34,714 nt of DNA from Gammaproteobacteria bacterium (GCA_014239255.1 JAAZZE010000020.1:1-34714), one strand, 5' to 3'; shown: positions 1-8,968, counted from the first letter of the stretch. A program made the numbers and translations. Notes: generated by a model from the sequence alone, not told the origin.

Positions 1-1223
1 GCAGCGAGGGTGTTTATATGTATAACGACGCTGGGGAGAGAATCCTCGATGGATCCTCTGGGCTTTTTTGTTGCGCTGCTGGTCATAGCCGGCCTGAGAT
101 TGCGGAGGCTGTCTACAGCCAGCTTAAAGAATCCGCCTATGTGCCACCATTTCAGATGGCACAACCGTTGGCATTTGAACTGTCTCGGCGGGTCGCCAAA
201 CTGACCCCGGATGGTTTAGACCATATTTTCTTTGGCAATTCTGGATCGGAAGCAGTCGACACCGCAATGAAGATCGCCTATGCCTATCACTATGCGCGGG
301 GCGAGGGCCAACGCCAGCGCTTTGTGTCGCGCGAACGGGCCTACCATGGGGTAAACCTGGCGGGCGTCTCTTTGAGTGGGATGATAAAGAACCGCCAGGC
401 GTTTGGCCCCGGTGTTCCGGGGGTGGTGCATATGCGCCATACCTGGCTACCTGAGAATCGTTTTGTTAAAGGCCAGCCTGAGACTGGGGTGGATCTTGCT
501 GAGGATCTTGAGCGCGCGGCTATGAACTACGGCCCCGATACGATTGCGGCTTGTATTGTTGAACCTGTCGCTGGCTCCACGGGTTGCTTGGTGCCGCCTC
601 GGGGCTACCTTGAGCGCCTGCGTGAGATTTGCGATGCCCATGGTATTTTGCTGATTTTTGATGAAGTGATCTGTGGTTTTGGCCGAATGGGAACGCCTTT
701 TGCGTCACAAGCTTTTGGCGTCACCCCCGATATCATGACCATGGCCAAAGCTTTGACCAATGCAGCCCAGCCTATGGGTGCAGTGGCCGTCAGCAATAAG
801 GTGCACGCAGCTTTCATGGACGCATCGCCGGAAGGCGCCGTTGAGTTTTTTCATGGATACACCTATTCCGCGCATCCCGGGGCTTGTGCAGCAGGCATCG
901 CGACAATGGATATCTTTGAAAAAGAGGGGTTGATTGCCCGAGCCGCTGATCTTTCGGGCTATTTCCTCGATCAAGTATTCGCACTTAGCGATATCTCCTT
1001 AATTACCGACATCCGCGGTTATGGGTTATTTGCTGGTATTGATCTGGCCCCTATGGAAACGCCCGGAGTGCGAGGCCTGGATTTTCAGAAAAAACTCTTT
1101 CATAACGGGTTGCATATCAAGATGACCGGGGATTCGGGGTTAATCGCTCCGCCGCTCATCAGTGAGCGGCACCATGTAGACAGCATCTGTGAGACTATCC
1201 GACAGACCTTAGCCCAGTACTAA
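1..1223 (+). CDS. Class III omega-amino acid (beta-alanine):pyruvate aminotransferase, 5'-truncated by the window edge
   Basis: This PLP enzyme would transfer the amino group of beta-alanine or another omega-amino acid to pyruvate, giving malonate semialdehyde and alanine in the cytoplasm. The reading frame is open to the left edge, where it reads SEGVYMYND, matching the usual 'G-V-Y/W-L-Y-D' stretch of the family. The ATG at 18 is therefore internal, and roughly 40 N-terminal residues lie outside the window. The PLP-binding segment IFDEVICGFGRMG and the catalytic lysine in MAKALTNAAQPMGAV (codon near 747) are intact. The run EFFHGYTYSAHPGACAAG is characteristic of beta-alanine:pyruvate aminotransferases rather than acetylornithine or GABA enzymes. 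The gene precedes a polyamine-type importer on the same strand, separated by 251 bases with a promoter candidate. Substrate choice among omega-amino acids is inferred from resemblance. Confidence 0.88.
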   Translation, partial: SEGVYMYNDAGERILDGSSGLFCCAAGHSRPEIAEAVYSQLKESAYVPPFQMAQPLAFELSRRVAKLTPDGLDHIFFGNSGSEAVDTAMKIAYAYHYARGEGQRQRFVSRERAYHGVNLAGVSLSGMIKNRQAFGPGVPGVVHMRHTWLPENRFVKGQPETGVDLAEDLERAAMNYGPDTIAACIVEPVAGSTGCLVPPRGYLERLREICDAHGILLIFDEVICGFGRMGTPFASQAFGVTPDIMTMAKALTNAAQPMGAVAVSNKVHAAFMDASPEGAVEFFHGYTYSAHPGACAAGIATMDIFEKEGLIARAADLSGYFLDQVFALSDISLITDIRGYGLFAGIDLAPMETPGVRGLDFQKKLFHNGLHIKMTGDSGLIAPPLISERHHVDSICETIRQTLAQY

Positions 1224-1327
1224 AGGCTTAAAGCCTGGAAATTGGTTAAATGGGCTAGGTTCTTGGAAGATTACGAAACATTCATTGAATACTTGCCATG
1301 TATTGATCCGGTGGTATTAGAATGGTG

Positions 1328-1356
1328 TTGAGAAAACATTGAATTGAATTTATTAT
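1328..1356 (+). promoter_or_regulatory. Candidate sigma-70 promoter for the ABC importer operon
   Basis: TTGAGA at 1328-1333 and TATTAT at 1351-1356 are separated by exactly 17 bases in an AT-rich stretch about 120 bases before the binding-protein start. Both hexamers are close to consensus. It would drive 1475 onward, independent of the upstream aminotransferase. The call rests on motif reading only. Confidence 0.4.
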
Positions 1357-1474
1357 TTATTTTCATGCCTTTGTTGAATTGCAGTTTGATCAGGATTTTG
1401 CATAAACGTGAATGGGCCCCGGTCCTGCGCAGAGCGCGCCGGCTTTGGGGTAAATAAGCAACTGGAGGACAAAA

Positions 1475-2665
1475 ATGAGTCTGGAGAAAAATAAGAAGGG
1501 AACTGAGGTAGACGCGGGGCGTCGATCATTCGTCAAGCGATCTGCCGCCGTATCAACGGCCGCAGCCGTAGGCCCGTGGATCATCAGTTCAAAGGCGCTT
1601 GCGTCTTCGGGTGAAGTTAACGTGCTGTTGTGGTCGGATTATTGTCCGCCCGGATTTCTTAAGTCTTTTAAAGAAGAAACCGGGATTACCGTGAATTTCA
1701 CCGGCATTGGTTCAAACGAAGAAATCATCAATAAGATGAAAGCGACCAAGGGCAAGGGTTTCGATGTCTGCAGTCCAACTAACATGCGATCGTTACAGTG
1801 GGAGCCGCTGGATTTGCTCCAAGCAATTGACTACGGCCGTATTCCTAATGTTAAGAATCTGAACCCGGCAATGCTCGCAGTAGGCGATAACGAGTGGAGC
1901 TTTGGCGGGAAAGGTTCTCATTGGTTGCCTCAGATTTGGGGCACTGAGGGAATTGCATGGCGCTCCGACAAGTGGACACCGCCGCGTGACGGAGAAATGC
2001 CAAGTTATGGAGATGTCTGGCAAAGTGATGTAGAGGGTAAAACCATGATGCGCCCGCATTCGGGCATGCTCGGAGCTGGTTTGTACCTGGAAACTACAGG
2101 TGCGTTGGATCCAGGCGCTATGCGGGCGGCATATGCGGATGAGGCGACCATGCGTAAAACTTGGCAGGTAGTCACTGATTTCTGCATTAAGCATAAGAGC
2201 CAGATTAAGTTGTTCTGGAACGACGCCGATAGCCAGAAAAACGGCTTTATGAGCGGTGGCGTCGTCGTGGGGCAGACATGGGACGGCCCGCCTACTGTGC
2301 AGATGAAAGAAGGCAAGCCTGTCATTTATCGAGCACCAATCGAAGGATCGCTGGCATGGGTGGACGGTCTGTGTATTTCTTCAGCAGCAGAACACGTCGA
2401 TGAGACGTATGCCTTCCTGAATTACTGCTTTGACGCAAAAGCCGCGGGGCGGTCAATTGACGGCGGCGGTATCGCTGACTGGGGACAACATGGCTACAAC
2501 TCTGCTGTATTGGGCGCTGATAAGCATGCCAGCGCTGATTATGGCAAATGGTTCAACCAGATCTACCCCGGCAACTCGCTGGCTAACCTCTGGCCATGGC
2601 CGAAAGAGCCACAGTGGTACGCAGACGTACGTACTGAGTACCGTAATAAGTTCGTAAACGCCTAA
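1475..2665 (+). CDS. Polyamine-type ABC transporter substrate-binding protein (PotD/PotF-like), Tat-exported
   Basis: This is a periplasmic binding protein that would deliver spermidine, putrescine or a related amine to the permease encoded downstream. The N-terminus has a twin-arginine motif (RRSFVKR, residues 16-22), an alanine-rich hydrophobic stretch and a likely cleavage after ALA near residue 43, so export should be by the Tat route. The mature part begins GEVNVLLWSDYCPPGFLKSF, the typical opening of the PotD/PotF fold. Length (396 aa) is normal for a precursor of this family. A strong Shine-Dalgarno (ggagg) sits seven bases before the ATG. A perfect hairpin follows the gene at once, which would favour higher expression of this protein than of the ATPase. 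Ligand identity cannot be read from sequence; opines, amino acids or iron are less likely alternatives. Confidence 0.88.
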   Translation: MSLEKNKKGTEVDAGRRSFVKRSAAVSTAAAVGPWIISSKALASSGEVNVLLWSDYCPPGFLKSFKEETGITVNFTGIGSNEEIINKMKATKGKGFDVCSPTNMRSLQWEPLDLLQAIDYGRIPNVKNLNPAMLAVGDNEWSFGGKGSHWLPQIWGTEGIAWRSDKWTPPRDGEMPSYGDVWQSDVEGKTMMRPHSGMLGAGLYLETTGALDPGAMRAAYADEATMRKTWQVVTDFCIKHKSQIKLFWNDADSQKNGFMSGGVVVGQTWDGPPTVQMKEGKPVIYRAPIEGSLAWVDGLCISSAAEHVDETYAFLNYCFDAKAAGRSIDGGGIADWGQHGYNSAVLGADKHASADYGKWFNQIYPGNSLANLWPWPKEPQWYADVRTEYRNKFVNA

Positions 2666-2671
2666 TCAGGC

Positions 2672-2706
2672 AATAAAGCCCTCGGCTTGCAGCCGAGGGC
2701 TTTATT
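2672..2706 (+). terminator. Perfect 16-bp hairpin after the binding-protein gene (terminator/attenuator)
   Basis: AATAAAGCCCTCGGCT at 2672-2687 is followed by a TGC loop and its exact reverse complement at 2691-2706, ending in TTTATT. It starts six bases after the stop codon. Because the stem is GC-rich in the middle with A and T tracts at the ends, it can act on both strands. Its position between binding protein and ATPase suggests partial termination that sets the subunit ratio. Confidence 0.85.
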
Positions 2707-2817
2707 CTGAGTCTGGGCTTGTTCGGGCGGGCCAAAACGAGCGCCAATAGAGGCAGTGGCCGGTCGGGTATCGGCTCCCTGGATTTTATTGACTCTTGCT
2801 AGGGGAAAAGGACACCG

Positions 2818-3912
2818 ATGAGCGCAGATGTTCAGCTTGAAAATGTTTGGGTACAGTTCGGCGATTTCGTCGCGGTCCGCGATACCAGCCTGACTATCCA
2901 GGGTGGGGAGTTTTTCAGCTTTCTCGGCCCCTCAGGATGCGGCAAGACAACATTGCTGCGAGCCATATCGGGTTTTCAGGAGCCCAGCCGGGGGCGGGTT
3001 TTGATAGGCGGCCAGGATATGGCCGGCACTGGCCCCAACCAGCGACCAACAGCGTTGATTTTTCAGAACCTCGCGCTATTCCCACTAATGAGCGTATGGG
3101 AAAATATCTCTTTTGCACTTGAAGTAAAGGGGGTCGATAAATCGGCTCGGCGCAAAAAGGCTGATGAACTCTTGGAGTTAGTAGCGTTACCAGGCCAGGG
3201 CGACAAAATGGTTGATGAGCTTTCCGGCGGCCAGAAACAGCGGGTCGCCGTTGCCCGGGCTTTGTGTGCGGAGCCCGAGGTGCTGTTGCTCGACGAGCCT
3301 TTGTCGGCGCTGGATCTGAAGTTGCGCCAGCACATGCGTACCGAACTTCGTGCTATTCAGCAACGTGCGGGAATTACCTTTATTTATATCACTCACGACC
3401 AAGGTGAGGCGTTGGCTATGTCGGATCGGGTCGCGGTTATGCGCCAGGGTACGATTGATCAAGTGAGTGATGGCACTATCGTGTATGACCGGCCAGAGAC
3501 GGCATTTGTGGCCTCATTTGTGGGCGAAAACAATGCTTTCCCAGGCCAGGTGATAGACGTAACTCAAGGTGTTGCCAGAGTGCAGACCAAGTCAGGTGTG
3601 TTGCATGCAGAGGTATCTGCGGTATCACCTTTAACTTCTGGCGATGCCGGAATTGTGTTTGTCCGACCAGAGTCAGTTCGTTTTGCTGATCCAAGCGTAT
3701 CGCAAAATCGCCTCGAGGTTACCGTGGTCAACCAGGAGTTTGAGGGACACTTCTGGCACTTGGTGCTGCAAACAGTTGAAGGCAGCGTCATTCGTATGTC
3801 CGTGATGAATGATGGCGAGAGTGAAACCTATGAGGTGGGCTCCCGTATTGCCGTCAGTTTTACAGCCCAGGGAGCGATAGCGCTGGCCCAGGGCGAACTC
3901 GCGGCTGAGTAA
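2818..3912 (+). CDS. ABC importer ATP-binding protein (PotA-like)
   Basis: This is the cytoplasmic ATPase that powers the polyamine-type importer. Walker A GPSGCGKTT spans residues 37-45, the Q-loop glutamine is in IFQNLALFP (about 83), the signature LSGGQ is at 135-139, Walker B LLLDEP is at about 156-161 and the switch histidine is in YITHDQ (about 193). The C-terminal third (roughly 240-364) has the beta-rich TOBE-type layout used by PotA and MalK for regulation or permease contact. Length of 364 aa matches the PotA/CUT1 group. The ATG follows aaaagga. The gene lies 16 bases before the first permease. Nothing is missing. Confidence 0.92.
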   Translation: MSADVQLENVWVQFGDFVAVRDTSLTIQGGEFFSFLGPSGCGKTTLLRAISGFQEPSRGRVLIGGQDMAGTGPNQRPTALIFQNLALFPLMSVWENISFALEVKGVDKSARRKKADELLELVALPGQGDKMVDELSGGQKQRVAVARALCAEPEVLLLDEPLSALDLKLRQHMRTELRAIQQRAGITFIYITHDQGEALAMSDRVAVMRQGTIDQVSDGTIVYDRPETAFVASFVGENNAFPGQVIDVTQGVARVQTKSGVLHAEVSAVSPLTSGDAGIVFVRPESVRFADPSVSQNRLEVTVVNQEFEGHFWHLVLQTVEGSVIRMSVMNDGESETYEVGSRIAVSFTAQGAIALAQGELAAE

Positions 3913-3928
3913 TACCTAGAGCAGGGCG

Positions 3929-4861
3929 ATGACTGTCTGGTTCAGAAAGTTCCTGGCCAGAAACGGCACAATGTTGTCGTTGTATATGTTGGTCGCAGTT
4001 GCACTGTGGATCGTGCTCATGATTGTGCTGCCGCAACTATTCATGCTGGATTTCTCTTTTAGGCACAACTGGCAACAGATAGATCCCTCACGCATGGGCG
4101 GCCCAGACGATGTCTACACGCTCGTCAATTATCATTTTCTGGCTTACGGTAGCCCTAATAACCCAGATCCGTTTAATGTGGTTGATGTTACGGTATTCTT
4201 TCGTACCATTATCGCCGCGATATTCGTAACCCTATTTGATCTTGCTCTTTGTTATCCCATTGCCTATTACCTTGCGCAAGTCGCGCGCGGTGGCAAGGCG
4301 CGCCTGCTGGTGCTTTTTCTGATCATCCCCTTTTGGATAAATGAACTACTGCGTGCCTTCGCTTTTAGAATTCTGTTTGGAGAGGAAGGTACTATTAACG
4401 CAATCCTGCTGTCGATCGGCGTTTTAGATCAACCAATTGACTTTGTTCGCGAGGATGTGGCGCTGTATGCCGGCCTGGGTTACGCCTATATCCTGTTGAT
4501 GATTTTTCCAATCTATAACGTTGTGGAGAGTCTGGACAAGAATCAGATAGAAGCCGCCAGGGATTTGGGAGCATCCTGGGCCAGAATTCATCGTCGAGTA
4601 GTGATCCCATTTGCCAAACCGGGAATTAGCTCCGGCTGTACGATGGTATTCATGTTGTCCGCTGGCGCGTTGGCAGCACCCCAGATCCTTGGAGGGCCCA
4701 GTAGTCTGTGGTTTACGCAGATTATCTACCAGTGGTTCAATACCGGCAGCAACTGGCCACGTGGCTCAGCCTACGCTATTGTCTTAATGCTCTCCTGTGT
4801 CTTGCTGGTGCTCGCAATCATGCGGTTATTTAAAGTCAAGATCGGAGAGATTGGCCGATGA
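3929..4861 (+). CDS. ABC importer permease 1 (PotB-like)
   Basis: This is an inner-membrane channel subunit. The first membrane segment is near residues 14-40, followed by a long periplasmic loop (about 41-85) typical of PotB/PotH, then further hydrophobic segments. The conserved EAA loop that docks the ATPase reads EAARDLGASWARIHRRVVIP (about residues 211-230). The length of 310 aa is normal. The last codons overlap the next permease through ATGA (4858-4861), which implies translational coupling and equal stoichiometry of the two subunits. Confidence 0.9.
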   Translation: MTVWFRKFLARNGTMLSLYMLVAVALWIVLMIVLPQLFMLDFSFRHNWQQIDPSRMGGPDDVYTLVNYHFLAYGSPNNPDPFNVVDVTVFFRTIIAAIFVTLFDLALCYPIAYYLAQVARGGKARLLVLFLIIPFWINELLRAFAFRILFGEEGTINAILLSIGVLDQPIDFVREDVALYAGLGYAYILLMIFPIYNVVESLDKNQIEAARDLGASWARIHRRVVIPFAKPGISSGCTMVFMLSAGALAAPQILGGPSSLWFTQIIYQWFNTGSNWPRGSAYAIVLMLSCVLLVLAIMRLFKVKIGEIGR

Positions 4862-6150
4862 CATCGGCAGGTGTACTGCGCCTGGCAGTAGGTTTTTATA
4901 TTCTGCTGTTCTTTACCTACCTGTTTGGTCCATTGATTGTCATGTCGTTTACGGCTTTCAACAGTTCAGAGTTTCCCTCGATCTCTCCGTGGAACTGCGT
5001 TACCCCAGAATGGTTCGGGGTGCTATTTAAGGATCAGCACTTAATGGGGGGGCTGCGAAGCAGTTTATTAGTTGGCATCGGTGTTGTCCTGCTTGCTGTT
5101 CCCATTGGGCTGGCGGCGTCGCTGCTTATAACGCAGTTACAAAAACGCGCACGTTCCATTGTTTATACCATCGCAATATCACCCATACTGGTGCCAGGTG
5201 TTGTTCTCGGTATCTCGACTCTGGTGTTCTGGGAGCGGATAGACCGCGTGATCCTGGGTGTAGAAGATAGCTTTTTTTACGATGGCTATTTCATGACCAT
5301 CATCGGCCAGTCCACGTTTATTGCCGCTTATGCCATGTTGGTGTTTTTGGCGCGCTTACAACGCTTTGACCCAGGCCTTGAAGAAGCGGCACTTGATCTG
5401 GGAGCTAGCCATACTCAGGTTTTTCGCAAAATTCTACTGCCTTTTCTTAAGCCCGCCATCGCCTCGGCAGCAGTGCTTGCATTTTTGGCTTCGTTCGAGA
5501 ACTACAACACGACCGTTTTCACAATTGTTTCAGAAAGCACTCTCACAACAGTGTTAGCCAGTAAAGTCCGCTACGGAATCAACCCATCTATCAGCGCACT
5601 GGCTGTCATCATTATTGGCCTTACCCTGGTTGGGGCAGTGATTCACGAATACCTACGGCGAAAAGAAGCCGCGAAAACCGAGGCACTTGCGGCAGAGGGT
5701 TTACCAGTCCCAACTCGTTCGCGCTCTGGTAACCGTGTGCTGCGGGTTCCTGTAGGCGCCTTGGCCAGTCTTATTTTTGTTGCAATGTTGGCAACAGCGT
5801 GGATTGCTCGTGATTATGATGTTGCGCAATGCAAGGTACAGGTGACCGAAGAGAACCGTAAGAAGTTTGATGCTCTAAAACAACAACGCCTCGCCGAGGC
5901 AAAGGCCAAGCGGGAGGCGAACCGCCAGGATGCCGATGTTGCTGTCGAGACCAACCAGGCCGGTCGTCAGTACCAGAATATTTTTGCACCCACAAACCTT
6001 GGCAGCCAGATTGATTCAACTGAGCCATCTGAATCCGATTCTGGTGCGACAAGCGCTGTCGAGACCAACCAGGCCGGTCGTCAGTACCAGAATATTTTTG
6101 CCCCTACCAATTTAGACGGACAGGTAGATTCAGAGACTAAGGATCAATGA
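4858..6150 (+). CDS. ABC importer permease 2 (PotC-like) with an extra membrane segment and repeat-bearing C-terminal tail
   Basis: The first 280 or so residues are an ordinary PotC-like permease with an EAA loop (EEAALDLGASHTQVFRKILL). The family normally ends near there at about 260-290 aa, whereas this protein has 430. After a basic linker (about 272-297) a further hydrophobic helix occurs at about 298-320. It is followed by a charged, helix-prone stretch rich in K, E, Q and R (about 330-360), then a tail with two near-identical 20-residue units ending in QYQNIFAPTNL. If the core keeps its usual even number of helices with both ends inside, the added helix would put the tail in the periplasm. 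The tail could be tethering or sensory, or a fused fragment. It is in frame with no sign of an assembly break. The core function is confident; the tail function is unknown. Confidence 0.87.
   Translation: MTSAGVLRLAVGFYILLFFTYLFGPLIVMSFTAFNSSEFPSISPWNCVTPEWFGVLFKDQHLMGGLRSSLLVGIGVVLLAVPIGLAASLLITQLQKRARSIVYTIAISPILVPGVVLGISTLVFWERIDRVILGVEDSFFYDGYFMTIIGQSTFIAAYAMLVFLARLQRFDPGLEEAALDLGASHTQVFRKILLPFLKPAIASAAVLAFLASFENYNTTVFTIVSESTLTTVLASKVRYGINPSISALAVIIIGLTLVGAVIHEYLRRKEAAKTEALAAEGLPVPTRSRSGNRVLRVPVGALASLIFVAMLATAWIARDYDVAQCKVQVTEENRKKFDALKQQRLAEAKAKREANRQDADVAVETNQAGRQYQNIFAPTNLGSQIDSTEPSESDSGATSAVETNQAGRQYQNIFAPTNLDGQVDSETKDQ
5941..6114 (+). repeat. Two direct copies of a 60-bp unit inside the permease gene tail
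   Basis: Copy one is 5941-6000 and copy two is 6055-6114. The first 47 bases (5941-5987 and 6055-6101) are identical; the remaining 13 differ mostly at silent or conservative positions. The offset is 114 bases, so the frame is kept and 38 residues separate equivalent positions. Identity at synonymous sites points to recent duplication or gene conversion. Confidence 0.92.
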
Positions 6151-6236
6151 TGGAGCTTCTATTGCCAGTGATTCATGCTTGGGTTGGCCATCAACTCACA
6201 GCTAATTTGTAACGCCAGAAATCCTCAGCCAAACAT

Positions 6237-7295
6237 ATGAGCAAAATAAGAACAACCTGCATAGGCGCTTACCCTAAGCCCGAATTTGTTGAACTGCCTG
6301 ATTGGTTTACGGTCGCCGAAGGCCCTGATACTGCGGACCCTACCCAGAGTTGGAGCGCTGCTATGGCAGCCATGGGGAAGGACGTCGAAGATATTCTCAC
6401 CCGTGGCGTAGCCCAGGCAATAGCCGATCAGGAATCAGCCGGTATTGATATACCCACAGACGGGGAAATATCCCGAGAAAATTATATTCACTACCATTGT
6501 CGGTATTTAGATGGCATCGATTTTACCCATCTCACAGAAAAATCGTTGCGCAATGGTGCCTACGTTGCGCGTTTGCCCACCATCACCAAACAGGTAAGTG
6601 CCCGTGAACCGTTTCTGGTACATGATTGGCAGCGTGCTCAGGAACTCACAGACAGGCCAGTAAAGATGACCATGCCTGGGCCGATGACTATCGGTGATAC
6701 TACCGCTGACAGCTTCTACGATGATCCCGCGCGTCGAGGCGCCGACCTCGCTGATGCCCTCAACGTTGAAGTGTTGAATCTTGCCCAAGCAGGTTGTTGT
6801 CATATCCAGATCGACGAACCCCTTTTTGCCCGTAAACCTGGCCCCGCCCTGGATTACGGGTTCGAAAATCTTGAGCGCGCGTTTTACAAGTGTCCCAAGA
6901 ATGTGATTCGAACTGTGCATATGTGTTGCGGTTATCCCGATCGCCTGGATAATCCTGATTACCCCAAGGCTGACCCACACAGTTATGCCGAACTGGCTGG
7001 GGCTATTGAGGATTCCTCAATCGACTCGGTATCGCTCGAGGATGCGCATCGGCACAATGATCTGGGTTTGCTGGAAAAATTTAACAACACCTCAGTCATA
7101 CTGGGTGTTGTGACTGTCGCAAAAAGCACTGTAGAGTCGGTTGAGGAAATTCGAGGTCGATTGCAGCTAGCCCTGGCGCATATCGATCCAGATCGGTTAC
7201 TGGCAGCCCCAGATTGTGGACTTGGCCTGTTGGGTCGTGAGTTGGCACGGGCAAAACTGACAAACCTGTGCGAGGCCTCACGGAGCCTTGACTGA
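6237..7295 (+). CDS. Stand-alone MetE C-terminal-domain-like (cobalamin-independent methionine synthase family) protein
   Basis: This TIM-barrel protein is related to the catalytic half of MetE, which transfers a methyl group to homocysteine or another thiol at a zinc site. The four expected zinc ligands can be seen: H228 and C230 in VHMCCGYP, E268 in SVSLEDAH, and C327 in APDCGLG. IQIDEPLFARK (191-201) is the family's conserved acidic motif. At 352 aa it lacks the MetE N-terminal half, so it belongs with the short MetE-like methyltransferases. These act in methionine salvage or in methyl transfer from substrates other than folate. It lies 86 bases after the permease gene on the same strand with a weak ribosome site. 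Whether methionine is its real product is not shown. Confidence 0.82.
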   Translation: MSKIRTTCIGAYPKPEFVELPDWFTVAEGPDTADPTQSWSAAMAAMGKDVEDILTRGVAQAIADQESAGIDIPTDGEISRENYIHYHCRYLDGIDFTHLTEKSLRNGAYVARLPTITKQVSAREPFLVHDWQRAQELTDRPVKMTMPGPMTIGDTTADSFYDDPARRGADLADALNVEVLNLAQAGCCHIQIDEPLFARKPGPALDYGFENLERAFYKCPKNVIRTVHMCCGYPDRLDNPDYPKADPHSYAELAGAIEDSSIDSVSLEDAHRHNDLGLLEKFNNTSVILGVVTVAKSTVESVEEIRGRLQLALAHIDPDRLLAAPDCGLGLLGRELARAKLTNLCEASRSLD

Positions 7296-7331
7296 TATCC
7301 TCGGGTTTGAGGTATAGGCCAAGACTCGATA

Positions 7332-8963
7332 ATGCGAACTGCAGTTCCATCGGGACAGGCTTTGAAATTGGATACCACCACCTGGATGCTGGGCTGCCTT
7401 TTGGCTGCACTCTTTTTGGCTGGTTGTTCCGAGGATGCATCTGAATTAACTAAAGTAGTTGTTTCAGATCTAAAAGAAGTCAGTCAGCAAAGTCACAAAA
7501 GTGAGAGGTCAGATAGCCTAGCCTTTGACCTGCGGATGCAATTGCAGCTGGCTCCAGCAGGTGTATCTCGGCCCGTAACTCAGAACCAGGACCCGGATGC
7601 GTCACCCGTCTCAGATTCTCTTCTGGAAAGGGCGCAACGTATTAACTTTGGAGATCTCGACAGCATTCGCAAGAGGCGCTTTCTACGGGTTCTGGTTACT
7701 TATAGTCGGACGAATTTCTTTTTTCACCAGGGAATGCCACGCGGATTTGAGTATGACCTGATGATGGAATATGAAAAACAACTCAATCTTGGCATTGATT
7801 CGCCTGATCAAAAGGTCAAACTGGTTTTCATTCCAGTGAGGTTTGACAACTTGCTGGCTGACTTGAATGCCGGGCGGGGTGACATCGCAGCAGCGGGATT
7901 AACTGTAACGCCCGAGAGATCCGGCCGTGTGGTATTCACCGATCCTTACATCAAGAATGTGGATGAAGTCATGGTAGGGCGTGGTAATGGTGAGGTCCTC
8001 ACGTCGTTGTCAGACCTCTCAGCTAAGCAAGTAGTGGTAAGGAAAGGTTCCAGTTATGTCTCCCATCTGAGATCTGTAAATAGGCTTTTAGAGAGTAAAT
8101 CACTTCCCGCGGTGCAGATCATTGAGGCCGCCAAGGAGCTGGCTACCGAAGATATTCTTGAACTTGTCCATTCAGGCGCTGTCGATATGACTGTTGCTGA
8201 TAAGCATATTGCCCAGGCTTGGTCAAAGTTGCTGCCAAATATAAAAGTTCACTCCGATGTAGCCATTAATATCGATGGCAAGATCGCCTGGGCGGTCCGC
8301 CCGGATAGCCCCAAGCTACTGGCCAGTCTGAATAAATTTGTTGCAGAAAATCGCAAGGGCTCACTGCTCGGAAATATTCTATTTACACGTTACTACAAGA
8401 AAAATCGCTGGATTACGAACCCGCTATCACAGGCAGATCGACAGCGGCTCAAAGAACTGCGGCGATTATTCGAACTTTACGGGGCGAAGTACCATATAGA
8501 CTGGCTCAAGCTTGTTGCCCAGGGCTACCAGGAATCCAAACTGAACCAGGCCATGCGTAGTTCAGCCGGGGCTGTTGGTATCGTGCAGCTGCTGCCAAGT
8601 ACTGCCGCTGATAAGAATGTAGGAATCGCCAATATCGAAACCCTTGAAAACAATATTCATGCGGGCGCCAAATACATGGCTTTTCTGCGCGACCGTTACT
8701 TTGATAAAGAGGAAATATCTGCCGCTGCAAAGATGGATTTTTCTTGGGCTTCGTATAATGCGGGACCTAATCGTATTCGCCGGTTGCGCAAACTATCTGC
8801 TGATCGTGGGTTTGATCCGAACATCTGGTTTGGCAACGTGGAGGTACTGGCAGCCGAGAAGATCGGACGTGAAACGGTTGATTATGTGCGCAATATCAAC
8901 AAGTATTTCATTGCCTACAAACTGTATTTCGAGAACCAGTTCGAATCTGATCCGGCGAGTTGA
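7332..8963 (+). CDS. MltF-like lipoprotein: solute-binding (SBP_bac_3) domain plus SLT lytic transglycosylase domain
   Basis: This is a murein hydrolase that would cleave the N-acetylmuramyl-beta-1,4-glycan bond in the periplasm, anchored as a lipoprotein. A hydrophobic segment ends in the lipobox LAGC (Cys32). Residues about 110-360 form a family-3 solute-binding domain (ADLNAGRGDIAAAGLTVTPER). From about 380 there is an SLT domain with the catalytic glutamate E401 in GYQESKL, then SSAGAVGIVQLLPSTA and SYNAGPNRI. The domain order matches MltF, whose binding domain regulates the enzyme. E. coli MltF has no lipobox here, so this is a relative rather than an exact ortholog. A linker of about 70 residues after Cys32 has low complexity. 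It ends five bases from the convergent gene on the other strand. Confidence 0.9.
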   Translation: MRTAVPSGQALKLDTTTWMLGCLLAALFLAGCSEDASELTKVVVSDLKEVSQQSHKSERSDSLAFDLRMQLQLAPAGVSRPVTQNQDPDASPVSDSLLERAQRINFGDLDSIRKRRFLRVLVTYSRTNFFFHQGMPRGFEYDLMMEYEKQLNLGIDSPDQKVKLVFIPVRFDNLLADLNAGRGDIAAAGLTVTPERSGRVVFTDPYIKNVDEVMVGRGNGEVLTSLSDLSAKQVVVRKGSSYVSHLRSVNRLLESKSLPAVQIIEAAKELATEDILELVHSGAVDMTVADKHIAQAWSKLLPNIKVHSDVAINIDGKIAWAVRPDSPKLLASLNKFVAENRKGSLLGNILFTRYYKKNRWITNPLSQADRQRLKELRRLFELYGAKYHIDWLKLVAQGYQESKLNQAMRSSAGAVGIVQLLPSTAADKNVGIANIETLENNIHAGAKYMAFLRDRYFDKEEISAAAKMDFSWASYNAGPNRIRRLRKLSADRGFDPNIWFGNVEVLAAEKIGRETVDYVRNINKYFIAYKLYFENQFESDPAS

Positions 8964-8968
8964 CTTAA

